From Candidatus Treponema faecavium (GTDB lineage Bacteria > Spirochaetota > Spirochaetia > Treponematales > Treponemataceae), in assembly GCA_019113455.1 (NCBI GenBank), contig DXHG01000011.1, positions 1-13,301 of the forward strand: a DNA stretch of 13,301 nucleotides, read 5' to 3'. Shown in pieces: positions 12,176-13,301 of this stretch. Made by a program: the position numbers and the translations under genes. The first letter of the stretch is position 1. Every line of letters starts with the position of its first letter. Under the pieces are notes generated by a model. The model did no database searches. It was given only the letters and a program-made list of their open reading frames with translations, and was not told the DNA's origin.

Positions 12176-13301
12176 ATACACGGTATATCGGCATATCGCC
12201 CTGTGCGTGCTGGCGGCGGTGTGCTGCGGTATGGCGGCAGCGCGCCAGACAGCTGACAGCAAACCAGACGCAGCATTGCAGCGTGAATTAACGATTATCG
12301 ACAGCGTGTACGCATACGATCTTAACCCGCATACGGCAAACTACGCCGCTGAAGCGCAGATTCTCGGCAATCTCTACGAAGGGCTTTTTTCGTATGATCC
12401 GGTTACGCTTGAACCGGTGCCGGCGCTTGCGCAATCCTATACTGTTTCGCGCAGCAGGCTGCGCTGGATATTCACGATACGGGAAGGCGCGGCGTTCAGC
12501 AGCGGCGAACCGATAACGGCAGAATCCGTCCGCGATTCATGGCTTTCGCTGCTTGCCCCTGACGCCCACACGCCGTTCGCCTCGCTGCTTGACTGCGTGA
12601 GCGGCGCGCGGGAGTACCGCAGCGGTACGGGCTCGCGCGATGATGTGGGCATCACGGCGCGTGCCGACAACACGCTTGCCGTTGTGCTTACGGAGCCGAC
12701 TGAGCATCTGCCGCAGATTTTGTGCCATCACGCGTTTTCAGTCGTGTCGCCCGAACAGGGCGTATACAGCGGCGCGTATGTGCTTATCGAACGTAGCGAA
12801 CATGACATTCGGCTGAAAAAAAACGAATACTACTGGGACGCCGCCAATACGGCGATACCGGCAGTGCATATCACGCAGTCCGACGATCTGTCTGAAAACA
12901 CATTCCGGTTTAACACAGGCGCGGTGCAGTGGGTAATCGGCGCCGCGAACGCGCAGGAAATCCTTGACCGTGAAGCCGTGCAGCTTGCCGCGCAGTTTGC
13001 GACCGAGTATCTGTTTTTTAAGGCAAACCGGTTCCCGTGGGATCGCAGCGATTTCAGAAATGCGCTGCTCGCCGCGGTGCCGTGGGACGTGCTGCGCGGC
13101 AGCGCGCTGGTGCCGGCGCAAACCTTTATCTACCCGCTTGCCGGTTATCCGGCAGGTCCGGGCTTTACGCAGTATGATCTTGAAGATGCGCGTATGCAGC
13201 TTGCCGCGGCAAAAAAGGCTGCGGGGCTTGAGCCTGACTGCCGGCTTGAACTCGTGTTCGCAATTCCCGACGGAGAGTACATGCAGCAGCAGGCCGAGAT
13301 T
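12165..13301 (+). CDS. Oligopeptide-type ABC transporter substrate-binding protein (3' end outside window)
   Basis: It belongs to the SBP_bac_5 (OppA/DppA) family, which captures peptides or other solutes outside the inner membrane for an ABC importer. The visible 379 codons have no stop. The N-terminus has basic residues, then the hydrophobic IALCVLAAVCCGMAAA, a signal peptide. Cleavage after AAA at about 26 fits signal peptidase I; Cys20/Cys21 could be a relaxed spirochaetal lipobox, although Val or Cys at -1 is unusual. Family hallmarks are DLNPHTANYAAEAQILGNLYEGLF (in pieces about 52-75), LAQSY, WIFTIREGAAFSSGEPITAESVRDSW and the LKKNEYYWD motif. The ATG overlaps the upstream stop by 11 nt with GGGA 10 nt upstream; a GTG at 12162 is directly adjacent and in frame. 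No permease or ATPase genes are in the window. The ligand cannot be told from sequence. Confidence 0.93.
   Translation, partial: MANKYTVYRHIALCVLAAVCCGMAAARQTADSKPDAALQRELTIIDSVYAYDLNPHTANYAAEAQILGNLYEGLFSYDPVTLEPVPALAQSYTVSRSRLRWIFTIREGAAFSSGEPITAESVRDSWLSLLAPDAHTPFASLLDCVSGAREYRSGTGSRDDVGITARADNTLAVVLTEPTEHLPQILCHHAFSVVSPEQGVYSGAYVLIERSEHDIRLKKNEYYWDAANTAIPAVHITQSDDLSENTFRFNTGAVQWVIGAANAQEILDREAVQLAAQFATEYLFFKANRFPWDRSDFRNALLAAVPWDVLRGSALVPAQTFIYPLAGYPAGPGFTQYDLEDARMQLAAAKKAAGLEPDCRLELVFAIPDGEYMQQQAEI

Noticed and set aside
12738..13121. Minus-strand frames opposite the OppA-like gene
   Set aside because: The + strand frame is continuously open to the end of the window with clear SBP_bac_5 motifs; the antisense frames have none.

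Overview
The window looks like a chromosomal segment of a spirochaete, most likely a Treponema species. I infer this from the gene order infB-rbfA-truB-ribF-rpsO-pnp, the general character of the proteins, a base composition near 50% G+C by eye, and the two lineage-restricted proteins further on. No tRNA, rRNA, CRISPR array, transposase or phage gene was seen.

Region 1 (1-8081, all + strand) is a translation and RNA-metabolism cluster. It holds the 3' part of infB (IF-2), rbfA (30S maturation), truB (tRNA Psi55 synthase), a short ribF-like FAD synthetase, rpsO (S15), pnp (PNPase) and an M16 zinc peptidase. Genes are packed with gaps of -23 to +39 nt. The exception is the rpsO-pnp gap, where a strong intrinsic terminator lies in the pnp leader. 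This arrangement resembles the E. coli rpsO-pnp region. S15 and PNPase probably share transcription that is attenuated between them. Two proteins depart from family norms: RibF lacks the recognisable riboflavin-kinase signature, and S15 has substitutions in its normally near-invariant rRNA-binding segment.

Region 2 (8082-8558) is about 470 nt without a credible gene. It contains hairpin-forming sequence, a pair of adjacent perfect or near-perfect stem-loops (8248-8294), a 42-nt sequence repeated 77 nt later, and a perfect 10-bp inverted repeat (8500-8526) that overlaps a candidate promoter.

Region 3 (8559-9671, +) is an uncharacterised two-TM protein with a DUF3592-like domain between the membrane segments and an alanine-rich linker. 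It converges on a pyridoxal/pyridoxamine kinase gene (9741-10586, -). That kinase gene has an excellent ribosome binding site and an extended -10 promoter embedded in dyad symmetry.

Region 4 (10757-13301, +) starts divergently from the kinase gene. It contains an unrecognised 472-aa cytoplasmic protein, overlapped by 11 nt by the start of an exported oligopeptide-type ABC substrate-binding protein that runs off the window. Most of the window is ordinary housekeeping DNA. I did not find a convincing new multi-gene system. The most unusual pieces are the 8082-8558 spacer and the two divergent housekeeping proteins.
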